The notes beneath the pieces were generated by a model. It worked only from the letters and a program-made list of their open reading frames with translations. It searched no databases and was not told the origin of the DNA. Shown piece by piece: positions 21,681 to 29,682 of a stretch of 34,389 bases of DNA. A program made the translations under genes and the position numbers. Numbering within the stretch: position 1 is the stretch's first letter; each line of letters opens with the position of its first letter. Origin of the DNA: JBMNOU01 sp050943215 (GTDB lineage Bacteria > Bacillota > Clostridia > Christensenellales > SZUA-584); contig JBMNOU010000016.1 of the NCBI GenBank assembly GCA_050943215.1, forward strand, positions 1-34,389. The letters run 5' to 3'.

Positions 21681-23651
21681 ATGGCCAAGGAATATAGCGC
21701 AAGCGATATACATGTTCTTGAAGGCCTTGATGCTGTCCGCAAACGTCCCGGTATGTATGTCGGCTCAACCGGGCCTAAAGGGCTTCATCATCTTTTATGG
21801 GAGATCGTCGACAACGCTGTGGACGAGGCAGCAAACGGATTTGCCGATAAGATCAACGTTACAATACATGAGGACAATTCCGCAACTATCGAAGATAATG
21901 GCAGAGGCATCCCGGTTGGGCTGCATCCAGAGCTTAAGATACCAGGCGTTGAGGTAGTATTCACACAGCTTCATGCAGGAGGAAAATTTAACAATGATAC
22001 ATACGCCTACGCAGGCGGGCTTCATGGTGTTGGCGCATCTGTCGTAAACGCACTGTCAAAATGGCTGACAGTTACTGTTTTTTCTAATGGCAAAACTTAC
22101 GAACAGAAATTTAAAAGTTATATTAAAAACGGTAAAATGGAAAGCGGCAGATCAGCATCTAAACTACAGGAAATAGGAACAACAAAAAACCGCGGTACGA
22201 AGATAACATTTTTGCCTGACGATCGAGTGTTTGAAACGATCATGATGAATTTTGATACCGTCTCTTCCCACCTTCGCGTCATTTCTTTTCTGACCAAAGG
22301 CGTGAAAATCACGCTCATTGACGAGCGCGTTAAGAAAGACGGCAAACCAAAAAAGGTCGTTTTTGATTATCAGGGCGGCATCGTTGATTTTGTGCAGTAC
22401 TTAAACGAGGAGAAGACCGTTTTGCACAAAACACCAATATATTTTGACGGAGAGAAAGACGATGTCAAAGTCGAGATTGCCTTGCAGTACAATGATACTT
22501 ATAACGAAAATATACTCTCGTTCGTCAACAATATACAAACTGCGGATGGCGGCACGCATGTATCCGGATTCAAGTCTGCGCATACTAAGGTGATGAATGA
22601 GTATGCGCGTCAAGCCGGTCTGCTGAAAGATAAAGAAACCAATCTTTCGGGCGATGATTACCGTGAAGGACTTAGTGCAGTTATCCATGTTAAAATGAAA
22701 GACGCGCAGTTTGAGGGACAAACAAAGGCAAAGCTCGGCAACACCGAGGTTAGGACCATAATTGAGAGCATCGTACAAGACAAGTTATCTTTATTCTTAG
22801 CAGACCTGAATAATACCGCAATGGCAACAGAGCTTGTCGGCAAGGCAATAAAGGCGGCGAAAGCAAGGGAAGCCGCAACAAAAGCCAAAAGACTCGAACG
22901 CCAGAGAAGTAAACTTGAAGGTGCGCCGCTCGTTGGCAAACTTTCAAGCTGCAGCAGCCGTGATGCGGTAAAAAACGAATTGTTTATTGTCGAAGGCGAC
23001 AGCGCAGGAGGCAGCGCAAAACAAGGTCGAGACAGACGGTTTCAGGCGATATTGCCTCTTCGGGGAAAGCCGCTTAATGTAGAGAAAAAACGGCTTGATC
23101 AGGTTATCGAGAATGACGAGTTCCGATCTATCATCACGGCACTTGGCACAGGATTTGACGGCGTGTTTGAAGAGTCATCGCTAAATTACCATAAGGTCAT
23201 AATACTGGCGGATGCGGATCAGGACGGCGCACATATCCGCGCGATATTGCTGACCTTTTTTTACCGGTATTTTAGGGATCTGCTGACAGCGGGCCATATA
23301 TATATCGGCCGCCCCCCGCTATATCGGGTTTATAAAGGCAACAAATCACTATACGCTTATACGGAAGCAGAGCTTCGCCGTGCACAGGAATCCATCGGAA
23401 AAGACGCAAATGTGCAGCGGTATAAAGGCCTTGGCGAAATGAACCCCGAGCAGCTCTGGGAAACTACAATGGATCCTGTGAGAAGAAAATTATACCTGGT
23501 CGAGCTTGACGACGTTGCGGAAGCGGAGAGGCTTGTAACGGTTCTGATGGGTGATAAAGCCGGGCCAAGAAAGCTATATATCTCTGAGCACGCGAATTTT
23601 AACAAAGAAGACAGTTTCTTTAAGGAGAAGGTATCAGATAATGTCCAATAG
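21681..23651 (+). CDS. Type IIA DNA topoisomerase subunit B (ParE/GyrB)
   Basis: ATPase subunit of a DNA gyrase or topoisomerase IV. The 656 residues contain the GHKL ATP site (Glu41 and Asn45 in LLWEIVDNAVDEA; DNGRGIPVG; AGGLHGVGASVVNALS), the transducer domain, and the TOPRIM metal site (EGDSAGG from Glu438; DADQDG from Asp511), ending with the QRYKGLGEMNPEQLWETTMD tail. ATG 21681 lies behind GGGAGG; an upstream start at 21642 is not needed. LRGKPLNVEKKRLDQVIEN and LGTG lean toward GyrB spelling, while position away from dnaA/recF and pairing with an atypical A subunit fit the second topoisomerase of Clostridia, often annotated topoisomerase IV. I leave the symbol open. Its last 11 nt overlap the A-subunit gene. 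Confidence 0.93.
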   Translation: MAKEYSASDIHVLEGLDAVRKRPGMYVGSTGPKGLHHLLWEIVDNAVDEAANGFADKINVTIHEDNSATIEDNGRGIPVGLHPELKIPGVEVVFTQLHAGGKFNNDTYAYAGGLHGVGASVVNALSKWLTVTVFSNGKTYEQKFKSYIKNGKMESGRSASKLQEIGTTKNRGTKITFLPDDRVFETIMMNFDTVSSHLRVISFLTKGVKITLIDERVKKDGKPKKVVFDYQGGIVDFVQYLNEEKTVLHKTPIYFDGEKDDVKVEIALQYNDTYNENILSFVNNIQTADGGTHVSGFKSAHTKVMNEYARQAGLLKDKETNLSGDDYREGLSAVIHVKMKDAQFEGQTKAKLGNTEVRTIIESIVQDKLSLFLADLNNTAMATELVGKAIKAAKAREAATKAKRLERQRSKLEGAPLVGKLSSCSSRDAVKNELFIVEGDSAGGSAKQGRDRRFQAILPLRGKPLNVEKKRLDQVIENDEFRSIITALGTGFDGVFEESSLNYHKVIILADADQDGAHIRAILLTFFYRYFRDLLTAGHIYIGRPPLYRVYKGNKSLYAYTEAELRRAQESIGKDANVQRYKGLGEMNPEQLWETTMDPVRRKLYLVELDDVAEAERLVTVLMGDKAGPRKLYISEHANFNKEDSFFKEKVSDNVQ

Positions 23652-26073
23652 CGAAGAAATAATACAACAAGAAATTACGCCGATTTCTATGAGCAATGTC
23701 ATGCATGATTCTATGATCCCATTTGCGGAATATGTGATCATGGACCGTGCATTGCCGCGCGTAGAGGATGGCTTAAAGCCTGTGCAGCGGCGCATATTAT
23801 ACACAATGATGGAGCTTTCCTTAACGCCTGATAAGCCGCACAGAAAATCCGCAAGGATCGTCGGCGATACATTGGGAAAATATCATCCACACGGCGACAA
23901 AGCGGTATATGATGCGATGGTGCGCATGGCGCAGGATTTTGTGATGAGAGCGCCGCTCGTCTCGGGGCATGGAAATTTTGGCAGCATGGACGGAGACTCA
24001 GCCGCCGCAATGCGGTATACGGAAGCAAGGCTCTCCCCCATCGCAATGGAAATGCTGGCACATATACAAAAGGACACGGTACGGTTTTCATTCAACTTTG
24101 ACGATACGCTCAAAGAACCCGAAATGTTGCCTGCGCGCTTTCCTAACCTTCTTGTGAACGGAGCCTCTGGCATTGCCGTTGGCTTGGCTACCAGCATACC
24201 ACCGCACAATCTGGCTGAAGTGATTGATGGCGTCATCGCGCGTATTAGAAAACCGAACCTTACCCTTGAAGAGCTTATGATGCAATATATTAAGGGTCCG
24301 GATTTTCCGACGGGCGGATACATGCTTAATATCGATGGGCTTAAGAGCGCATATAAGACAGGCCGCGGGAAAATTACGCTGCGCGCAAAAACAAGCATCG
24401 AGAAAGGTGCCAACGGAAAAACGAAAATCGTCATTACCGAGATACCATACCAGGTCAATAAAGCGTCTATGCTTGAAAAAATACTGCATATTACAGAAAA
24501 GAAAAAAGACATGTTCGCCGGAATTGCGGATATCAGAGATGAATCTGACCGGTCTGGGATCCGGGCTGTTGTGGAAGTCCGCAAAGATTACGATCCTAAA
24601 AAGATACTTAATTGCTTATACAAATATTCTGACTTGCAAACAACTTTCGGCATCAATATGGTCTGCATTGCTGACGGTCAGCCAAAACAGCTTTCACTGA
24701 TCAGTATTATCGATCACTATATCGATTTTCAAAAGGATGTAGTAACGCGACGTACACAATTTGATCTCGATAGGGCCCAGCAAAGAGAGCATGTTTTAAA
24801 AGGCCTGATCATTGCTGTGAAGAATATTGATGAAGTTATACGGATTATTAAAGGCTCCGCCGCCCCTAAAGAAGCAAATTTAAAGCTGATGGCGCGTTTT
24901 GAACTGACACAGATACAGGCACAGGCCATCCTTGATATGCGGCTAGCTAGGCTAACTGCGCTTGAAATAAAAGTGCTCGAAAAAGAGTATGCATTTATCG
25001 TTGAGACCATTGCAAGACTTGAGGATATACTCGCATCTGAGCAAAAACTATTGAAAGTAATCGTAACTGAACTAAATGATATCAAGAAAAAATATGGCGA
25101 TAAGCGCAGAACTTCTATACTTGAAGCAAACCATGAAATTAATATCAATGAAGAGGATTTTAAATCGGTAGAAGAGTGCGTGATCATACTTACTCAAAAC
25201 GATTTTTTAAAGCGCATTGCCCAAAAATCTTATCAAAAATCCTCACAGTCAGCCGCAGAAGGCGATATCGTCAAATGCATTGTTCAATCTGCCACCGACA
25301 GACGAGTGCAGGTATTTACGAATTTGGGCAGCCTTTACTCCCTAACGGCAGAAGATATACCGGAATGCAGACCTAAGGACAAAGGAAAGCCGCTTACCGC
25401 AATACTTGCCGGAACCAATGCAAACGAGAGCATCGTCGGCGTATTCTCGGTATCCGATTACAATACCGGAGACGTAGTCTTTGCTACCAGAAATGGCCTG
25501 ATTAAAAGGACGAGCCTCAGCGAATATAATGTTCGTAACAAAAAAATTGTGGCCTGTGGGCTTGCCGCAGAAAATAGTATCATATCAGTCCATCTGATAA
25601 AGGGCGAGTGCGACTGGCTTGTTTTAACCAAAAACGGTATGGCTGTCCGGTTTCCGTCTTCGGACATATCGTGTATGGGACGGACGGCAAAGGGTGTAAA
25701 AAGCATTAATCTTGATAAAGGTGACAGCGTAGTCATGGCTTCACCGACCAATGAACAGGATGATGTCGTTATCTTTACGGACCTGGGTTATGCCAAGATC
25801 ACCCGGGTAAGTAATTTTGAAACGCAGCGCCGAGGCGGTAAAGGCGTCAAAGCAATTTCTCTCCCAAAAAACGGGACTACCGGAACATGTATCGCAGCCG
25901 CTTTTTGCGTGTCCGAGCCAAGCGGTATTGTCGCGACGCTTAAATCCGGACAAAACTTTGAACTCTCAACCGAACAGCTTGAACGGTCTGGACGCACATC
26001 CAAGGGAAGTCCCGCCGTTCTTGCCGTGCTTGGCGACTTTGTTGTAGCGGCATATCGGTCGTTTCTCTCTTAA
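23641..26073 (+). CDS. Type IIA DNA topoisomerase subunit A (ParC/GyrA), atypical
   Basis: DNA-cleaving subunit, 810 residues. The winged-helix breakage domain has catalytic Tyr126 (MRYTEAR) and the quinolone-determining stretch YHPHGDKAVYDAMVRMAQ, where Lys87 replaces the usual Ser (E. coli GyrA Ser83). A coiled-coil tower and C-gate follow (about 370-500), then a beta-propeller of about six blades (510-810). A first-blade GyrA box is not seen (the region reads YQKSSQSAAEGD), but QRRGGKG occurs at 729-735, in the blade equivalent to the fifth of E. coli GyrA. ATG 23641 has an AAGGAGAAGG ribosome site and overlaps the B gene by 11 nt, so the subunits are coupled. Gyrase versus topoisomerase IV activity cannot be settled from sequence alone. 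Confidence 0.92.
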   Translation: MSNSEEIIQQEITPISMSNVMHDSMIPFAEYVIMDRALPRVEDGLKPVQRRILYTMMELSLTPDKPHRKSARIVGDTLGKYHPHGDKAVYDAMVRMAQDFVMRAPLVSGHGNFGSMDGDSAAAMRYTEARLSPIAMEMLAHIQKDTVRFSFNFDDTLKEPEMLPARFPNLLVNGASGIAVGLATSIPPHNLAEVIDGVIARIRKPNLTLEELMMQYIKGPDFPTGGYMLNIDGLKSAYKTGRGKITLRAKTSIEKGANGKTKIVITEIPYQVNKASMLEKILHITEKKKDMFAGIADIRDESDRSGIRAVVEVRKDYDPKKILNCLYKYSDLQTTFGINMVCIADGQPKQLSLISIIDHYIDFQKDVVTRRTQFDLDRAQQREHVLKGLIIAVKNIDEVIRIIKGSAAPKEANLKLMARFELTQIQAQAILDMRLARLTALEIKVLEKEYAFIVETIARLEDILASEQKLLKVIVTELNDIKKKYGDKRRTSILEANHEININEEDFKSVEECVIILTQNDFLKRIAQKSYQKSSQSAAEGDIVKCIVQSATDRRVQVFTNLGSLYSLTAEDIPECRPKDKGKPLTAILAGTNANESIVGVFSVSDYNTGDVVFATRNGLIKRTSLSEYNVRNKKIVACGLAAENSIISVHLIKGECDWLVLTKNGMAVRFPSSDISCMGRTAKGVKSINLDKGDSVVMASPTNEQDDVVIFTDLGYAKITRVSNFETQRRGGKGVKAISLPKNGTTGTCIAAAFCVSEPSGIVATLKSGQNFELSTEQLERSGRTSKGSPAVLAVLGDFVVAAYRSFLS

Positions 26074-26163
26074 TAATCATCCACCCCTTTTGCCAAATAT
26101 GCCTTTCAAGTATCATAATCGTACTCCTATCCTTGTAAACACCCCATAAAGTACGATTAAATT

Positions 26164-26195
26164 AAAAAAAGCCGAAGTTGTGAAACTGCGGCTTT
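26164..26195 (-). terminator. Terminator of the SleB-like hydrolase gene
   Basis: On the minus strand AAAGCCG and CGGCTTT flank an inner AGTT-TCAC-AACT stem, followed by a T-run (26170-26164). It begins 6 nt beyond the stop at 26201. It also faces the end of the plus-strand topoisomerase genes. Confidence 0.85.
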
Positions 26196-26200
26196 ATCGG

Positions 26201-27724
26201 TTAAACACAGAATTTTAGATAATATTCGTTTGGACCAAACGCCGTTATCAAAGCCTTTAATGTAGAAGGCCCTGCAACACCATCCGCTTTAAGGCCTTTG
26301 CTTTGCTGAAATGCCATCAATGCCACCTTTGTGCCTTCGCCAAAATATGAATCTGCATAAACGTCATAACCGAGTTTATTCAGCATATACTGCACCCTGT
26401 AAACTCGTTTTCCAGTATTGCATCCGAACTGCGGCCATTTGTATGTACGTTTAAAAAGAGCCGGTGGAACAGCATCTCCTTTATACCGTCCGCTGTAAGA
26501 TTCTGAGTAAAACGAATGCCCGCCAATACTCATCGCATATGAGTGTGAACCCCAATTAGAAGTAGAACTGGTTGCTCTAAAGAAGTAAATGTTTTGCGGG
26601 ATCACCCATACCTCAAAATCGAGTACATCTCGCGCCGCCGATTTGGCTGAGGAAGACGGCTTTGTATTGCTATTGTACGCGAATTGATTAGGTGCGGTGA
26701 CAACAGCTGTTATCGAATTCCCGGGATATGACCGGCAAAGCACCCTGTTCATCACAACATTACCAACTGCAATCTTTCCCTTATAAAGCTCTCCGCCTGC
26801 CTCAGACTGAATGATCTGAGCCAGCATATAAAATTCGTCATCGGTGTAGTTATAATGATTGGGTGAGTATCTGGCATCGTTATAATACAGATCTGCTTCT
26901 ACCATATAATAATCAACCCACTCATCAATATTAATAGGGTTTTGGGTGGGATCTGGCTTCGTTGTGGGAATCGGAGTCGGCTTAGGAGTCGGGTCAGCCT
27001 TAGGTTTGGCTGTGGGCTCGATTATGGGCTTAGCCGTTGGCCCGACCGTCGGTCCGGCTGTGGGCTCGATTGTAGGTTTAGCCGTCGGGGTGACTGTCGG
27101 TTTAGCTGTTGGATCCGTCGCAAATGCTTTTATATCATCAGTAGATGTGGTGGGTATTGCTGACGGGGTTACCTTTGTCGTCCCTACCTCTAAAGCCTCG
27201 TTAAATATTTGCTTCTCTTCCAGCAACGCTGCGGCTAGGGCCGTTTGCGTCGCCGCGTTCTGATCCATTGCCGAAACGTCCTGCGCCGAATCTGGCTGCG
27301 CAGCCGCTCCGCCAGGTACTAGTACGACGGCAAGCAAAACGATAATCACAAAAAAGCTGGTGCCGGCATATAAAACAATGCGCCTGTTTCTTCTTCCTTT
27401 TTTACCTAATCTTCTATTGCTTTCAGCAAATTCTAAAGCATCTCTGTTACTTCCCTTTTTTTTATTTGTGAAGAGAAAAGCAATACCGTTCTTTTTCCCT
27501 AATGGCTTTATTGCAGTGGATCGTTTTTGCTGTTCAAGAATATTATAGTTTTTGTTACTTAGCTTTATCTTTGATCTTTGATATTGGGTTTTGTCTTTGA
27601 GCGCATTGCCTTTATATTTGATTGCATGGGCAAATGCAACCCTTTGCGTTTTAACCGGATTACGCCTTCTATTAATTAAATTTTTAATAGCATTTAATAT
27701 ACTGTGCCCCGGTTGTTCTTCCAT
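26201..27724 (-). CDS. Membrane-anchored SleB/CwlJ-type cell-wall hydrolase with C-terminal peptidoglycan-binding domain
   Basis: 507 residues in four parts: a very basic, probably cytoplasmic head (1-115); one membrane helix (about 116-136, preceded by KKGRRNRR); a Thr/Pro-rich wall-spanning linker (204-262) with five 8-residue repeats; then a SleB/CwlJ hydrolase domain (about 296-408; candidate catalytic Glu308 in IIQSEAGGELY, NQFAYNSN, GGHSFYS) and a PG_binding_1 domain (about 436-493; VQYMLNKLGY, FGEGTKVALMAFQQSKGL, DGVAGPSTL). Classic SleB has a signal peptide and the binding domain in front; here the order is reversed and the enzyme stays anchored. The promoter looks sigma-A-like. It may therefore act on growing or sporulating cells rather than spore cortex. 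AAGGAG at 9 nt precedes the ATG. Confidence 0.88.
   Translation of the reverse strand: MEEQPGHSILNAIKNLINRRRNPVKTQRVAFAHAIKYKGNALKDKTQYQRSKIKLSNKNYNILEQQKRSTAIKPLGKKNGIAFLFTNKKKGSNRDALEFAESNRRLGKKGRRNRRIVLYAGTSFFVIIVLLAVVLVPGGAAAQPDSAQDVSAMDQNAATQTALAAALLEEKQIFNEALEVGTTKVTPSAIPTTSTDDIKAFATDPTAKPTVTPTAKPTIEPTAGPTVGPTAKPIIEPTAKPKADPTPKPTPIPTTKPDPTQNPINIDEWVDYYMVEADLYYNDARYSPNHYNYTDDEFYMLAQIIQSEAGGELYKGKIAVGNVVMNRVLCRSYPGNSITAVVTAPNQFAYNSNTKPSSSAKSAARDVLDFEVWVIPQNIYFFRATSSTSNWGSHSYAMSIGGHSFYSESYSGRYKGDAVPPALFKRTYKWPQFGCNTGKRVYRVQYMLNKLGYDVYADSYFGEGTKVALMAFQQSKGLKADGVAGPSTLKALITAFGPNEYYLKFCV
26990..27109 (-). repeat. Five 24-bp in-frame repeats encoding the TAKPTxxP linker
   Basis: The linker of the SleB-like protein reads TAKPTVTP, TAKPTIEP, TAGPTVGP, TAKPIIEP, TAKPKADP at residues 206-245, a 24-bp period. 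Repeat units have diverged at silent and coding positions, so it is not a recent expansion, but copy number could vary between strains. Confidence 0.85.
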
Positions 27725-27741
27725 AACGATTATCTCCTTAT

Positions 27742-27761
27742 ATAGTGTATAATCACACTAT
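27742..27761. promoter_or_regulatory. Inverted repeat at the SleB-like gene's start site (candidate operator)
   Basis: ATAGTGT (27742-27748) and ACACTAT (27755-27761) are perfect 7-bp arms with a 6-nt spacer. The site falls between the proposed -10 box and the ribosome site, covering the expected transcript start. Confidence 0.5.
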
Positions 27762-27769
27762 TTTATCCT

Positions 27770-27798
27770 ATGATATATTATTGAACGAGAATTGTCAA
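27770..27798 (-). promoter_or_regulatory. Sigma-A-type promoter of the SleB-like hydrolase gene
   Basis: TTGACA (27798-27793) and TATCAT (27775-27770) on the minus strand are 17 nt apart: a perfect -35, one mismatch in the -10 and ideal spacing. It is 46 nt upstream of the ATG. Confidence 0.7.
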
Positions 27799-27856
27799 TA
27801 GAATTGTAACACATCTGTAACATTTGCAAAATTATTTCTATTCTATCATTTAATAC

Positions 27857-28354
27857 TTAACAAATCTTTTCGTCTATTTGCTTTTGAATATCTTTGATCT
27901 CTACTGTTTTTCCCGGAGGAGCACCCCACAATCTTGCGATTTTTAGTATGATTGAGCCCTTATCTTCAAGCTTATTTTTTATAATATCAGCACATTTAGC
28001 AGGTAGTTTATCGGGCTTTTTATCAGCCTGCACCGTAAAAATAACGATTTTCTTGCCACTCGCGTCAAGAGCATCCACAAATGTATTAACTGCGGGAGCC
28101 GACTTACCCGCCCAAACCGGTGTGCCGATAAATAGATCCTCATACCTTTTGAGTTCTTGTGCAAATGTACTTTTAATCCGGCTCTTTTTTCCAAACACTG
28201 CACCAAAAGCAGCCCCCACAAACGCAAGACCTGAATGGCCCCTTTTTTTAACTTCCTCAATTTCAAAAATATCCGCTCCGTACTTTTTTGCTATCACCTC
28301 AGCAGCAACTTTTGTGCTACCGTCATGCGAATAAAAGACCACTGCTTTTTTCAT
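27857..28354 (-). CDS. Flavodoxin-family protein
   Basis: A 165-residue FMN-binding flavodoxin-like protein: phosphate loop YSHDGSTKVAAEVIAKKYG (about 7-25), YEDLFIGTPVWAGKSAPAVN (about 71-90) and KKIVIFTVQADKKPDK, all in the positions of flavodoxin strands 1, 3 and 4. HDGST replaces the more common TGNT loop, which is frequent in this clade's small flavoproteins. I choose ATG 28354 (MKKAVVFYS) with GAGGTG just upstream; the longer frame from 28366 begins with GTG inside the ribosome site. It lies 15 nt after tetR and is co-transcribed, so the regulator probably controls it. Redox partner unknown. Confidence 0.88.
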   Translation of the reverse strand: MKKAVVFYSHDGSTKVAAEVIAKKYGADIFEIEEVKKRGHSGLAFVGAAFGAVFGKKSRIKSTFAQELKRYEDLFIGTPVWAGKSAPAVNTFVDALDASGKKIVIFTVQADKKPDKLPAKCADIIKNKLEDKGSIILKIARLWGAPPGKTVEIKDIQKQIDEKIC

Positions 28355-28369
28355 TTTACACCTCACTTA

Positions 28370-28954
28370 TCACGATTGTATTGCAAATGCCGATTCCCTG
28401 ATACCAAGCGCTCTCGCTGTTAATTCCTGAATACCCTTTTTTGCGGCATCCCCATTTACCATACCTTGATTTAAAAAAGAATCAATCCCCATAAACGCAA
28501 TAGACGTGCATATGCTCGGATTCTTGATTCTAAAAAGCCCGCCTTCGATACCTTCAAACACCGCATCTTCCAAAAGCGGATACAGTGCATTCATTCTCTC
28601 TTCATTGACCACTGTTTTGAACCATTCGGATTCACCGTCCTTAAAATACGTTTTGGTCTCGCTGTTGATCTCGCTTTTTTCGATTAGCGCAGATATAAAA
28701 TATTCAACCTTAGATATCGGGTCTTTAAATGTATCCATCTGTTCTTTTAGGCGGTCTTTAAACTCTTGCAGTTGCATCACCAAAATGTAACGTACTATAT
28801 ATTGTTTGCTCTCAAAATGATAAAAAAAGGTCCCTTTTGCAACACCTGCCAGCTCACATATTTCTTCTACAGCCGTTTGGTCATATCCTTTTTCTGAAAA
28901 CAGTGTACGCGCACTGCTTAAAATCAACATTTTCGTTGCTCTTTCGCCTGACAT
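28370..28954 (-). CDS. TetR/AcrR-family transcriptional regulator
   Basis: 194 residues. The N-terminal helix-turn-helix is clear: ILSSARTLFSEKGYDQTAVE, then EICELAGVAKGTFFYHFESK (about 33-52), the TetR recognition helix with its GTFFYHF ending. The rest is a helical ligand-binding and dimerisation domain with no specific signature. I choose ATG 28954 (MSGERATKM) with GGGAGG at 5 nt; an earlier in-frame start at 28975 lies before the ribosome site. First gene of a two-gene operon with a flavodoxin-like protein, suggesting response to a redox-active or toxic compound. Palindromes upstream (28969-28981 and 29002-29011) may be its operator. Confidence 0.92.
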   Translation of the reverse strand: MSGERATKMLILSSARTLFSEKGYDQTAVEEICELAGVAKGTFFYHFESKQYIVRYILVMQLQEFKDRLKEQMDTFKDPISKVEYFISALIEKSEINSETKTYFKDGESEWFKTVVNEERMNALYPLLEDAVFEGIEGGLFRIKNPSICTSIAFMGIDSFLNQGMVNGDAAKKGIQELTARALGIRESAFAIQS

Positions 28955-28968
28955 AGTATCCTCCCGAC

Positions 28969-28981
28969 GCGGCAATGCCGC
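28969..28981. promoter_or_regulatory. GC-rich palindrome upstream of tetR
   Basis: GCGGCA-A-TGCCGC is a perfect 6+6 inverted repeat lying directly 5' of the ribosome site, between the -10 and the start. It stands out in AT-rich surroundings and could be the TetR operator or a leader hairpin. Confidence 0.45.
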
Positions 28982-28986
28982 TAATT

Positions 28987-29013
28987 ATTATATTGATTAT
29001 CGACTAAAGTCAG
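28987..29013 (-). promoter_or_regulatory. Candidate tetR promoter with overlapping GACT-AA-AGTC repeat
   Basis: TATAAT at 28992-28987 is a perfect -10. The best -35, CTGACT at 29013-29008, is weak and 15 nt away. GACTAAAGTC at 29002-29011 overlaps the -35, a position suited to autorepression. Confidence 0.4.
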
Positions 29014-29049
29014 GTTTTTAAACATTTATTCACTTTTTTTGATGATTAA

Positions 29050-29625
29050 CTAGGTTAGTTGCTTTAATACGCCCGAATCACCGGCAATACTTAGCCATGC
29101 AAAACAGCAAGGTCTTATATCGTAGCTGAATATATGAGATAGATCTCCGTGCAAATAATAAGACAGTGTACACATAATAAATCCCTTATGACCAACAATT
29201 AGAATCCTTTTACCCGGATGCGATTTGACGATAGACCTTATCGTTTTTGCCGCATCTGTTAGATATCCTTCAACGCTGTCACCGTTTGGGAATATAAAAC
29301 CCATAAAATCATCGAGATATCTCTGCCACACCTTGGGCATAAGCTTTTCAATTTCATCCGCGGAAAGTCCTTCAAAATCTCCAAAATCGATCTCCCGTAG
29401 AGCCTTTAAATACTTAACAGGGGTATTAGGAGCAATGATACTGGCCGTTTGTTTCGCCCTGATTGCCTCGCTGGAATAAACACAATCAAACTTTGGCAGG
29501 CAGCGTGCCGCCGCTATTACCTGCTCAATGCTTTCATTTAAAAGCGGCAGATCTGTTTTCCCGCTATAAGCACCTTTGATATTGGCTTTTGTTTGTCCAT
29601 GCCTCAGCAATATAAGCTCTGTCAT
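29050..29625 (-). CDS. Histidine phosphatase family protein (phosphoglycerate-mutase-like)
   Basis: 191 residues of the branch-1 histidine phosphatase fold. The phosphorylated His is in LLRHGQTKANI (His9), followed by the AYSGKTDLPL loop, the YSSEAIRAKQTASII arginine/serine segment, the acid in REIDFGDFEG, and the second His in IVGHKGFIMC. The spelling resembles CobC-type alpha-ribazole phosphatases and generic phosphatases; no cobalamin genes are near, so I do not assign CobC. I choose ATG 29625 (MTELILLRHG) with AAAGG upstream; the longer frame starts with TTG before the ribosome site. It follows atpC by 57 nt across a weak terminator, so some read-through from the ATP synthase operon is possible. 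Confidence 0.9.
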   Translation of the reverse strand: MTELILLRHGQTKANIKGAYSGKTDLPLLNESIEQVIAAARCLPKFDCVYSSEAIRAKQTASIIAPNTPVKYLKALREIDFGDFEGLSADEIEKLMPKVWQRYLDDFMGFIFPNGDSVEGYLTDAAKTIRSIVKSHPGKRILIVGHKGFIMCTLSYYLHGDLSHIFSYDIRPCCFAWLSIAGDSGVLKQLT

Positions 29626-29640
29626 TAGACCTTTCCTATA

Positions 29641-29672
29641 CAAAAAATAAACGCCACATCAATTGCAGCGTT
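29641..29672 (-). terminator. Probable terminator of the ATP synthase operon
   Basis: On the minus strand AACGC (29672-29668) pairs with GCGTT (29654-29650), followed by TATTTTTTG. The stem is short, so termination is likely partial. It is 10 nt after the atpC stop. Confidence 0.5.
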
Positions 29673-29682
29673 GTCATAAAAA

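Noticed and set aside
23883..24584. 233-codon open frame antisense to the topoisomerase A gene
   Set aside because: Mirror of conserved catalytic-domain codons; no expression signals.
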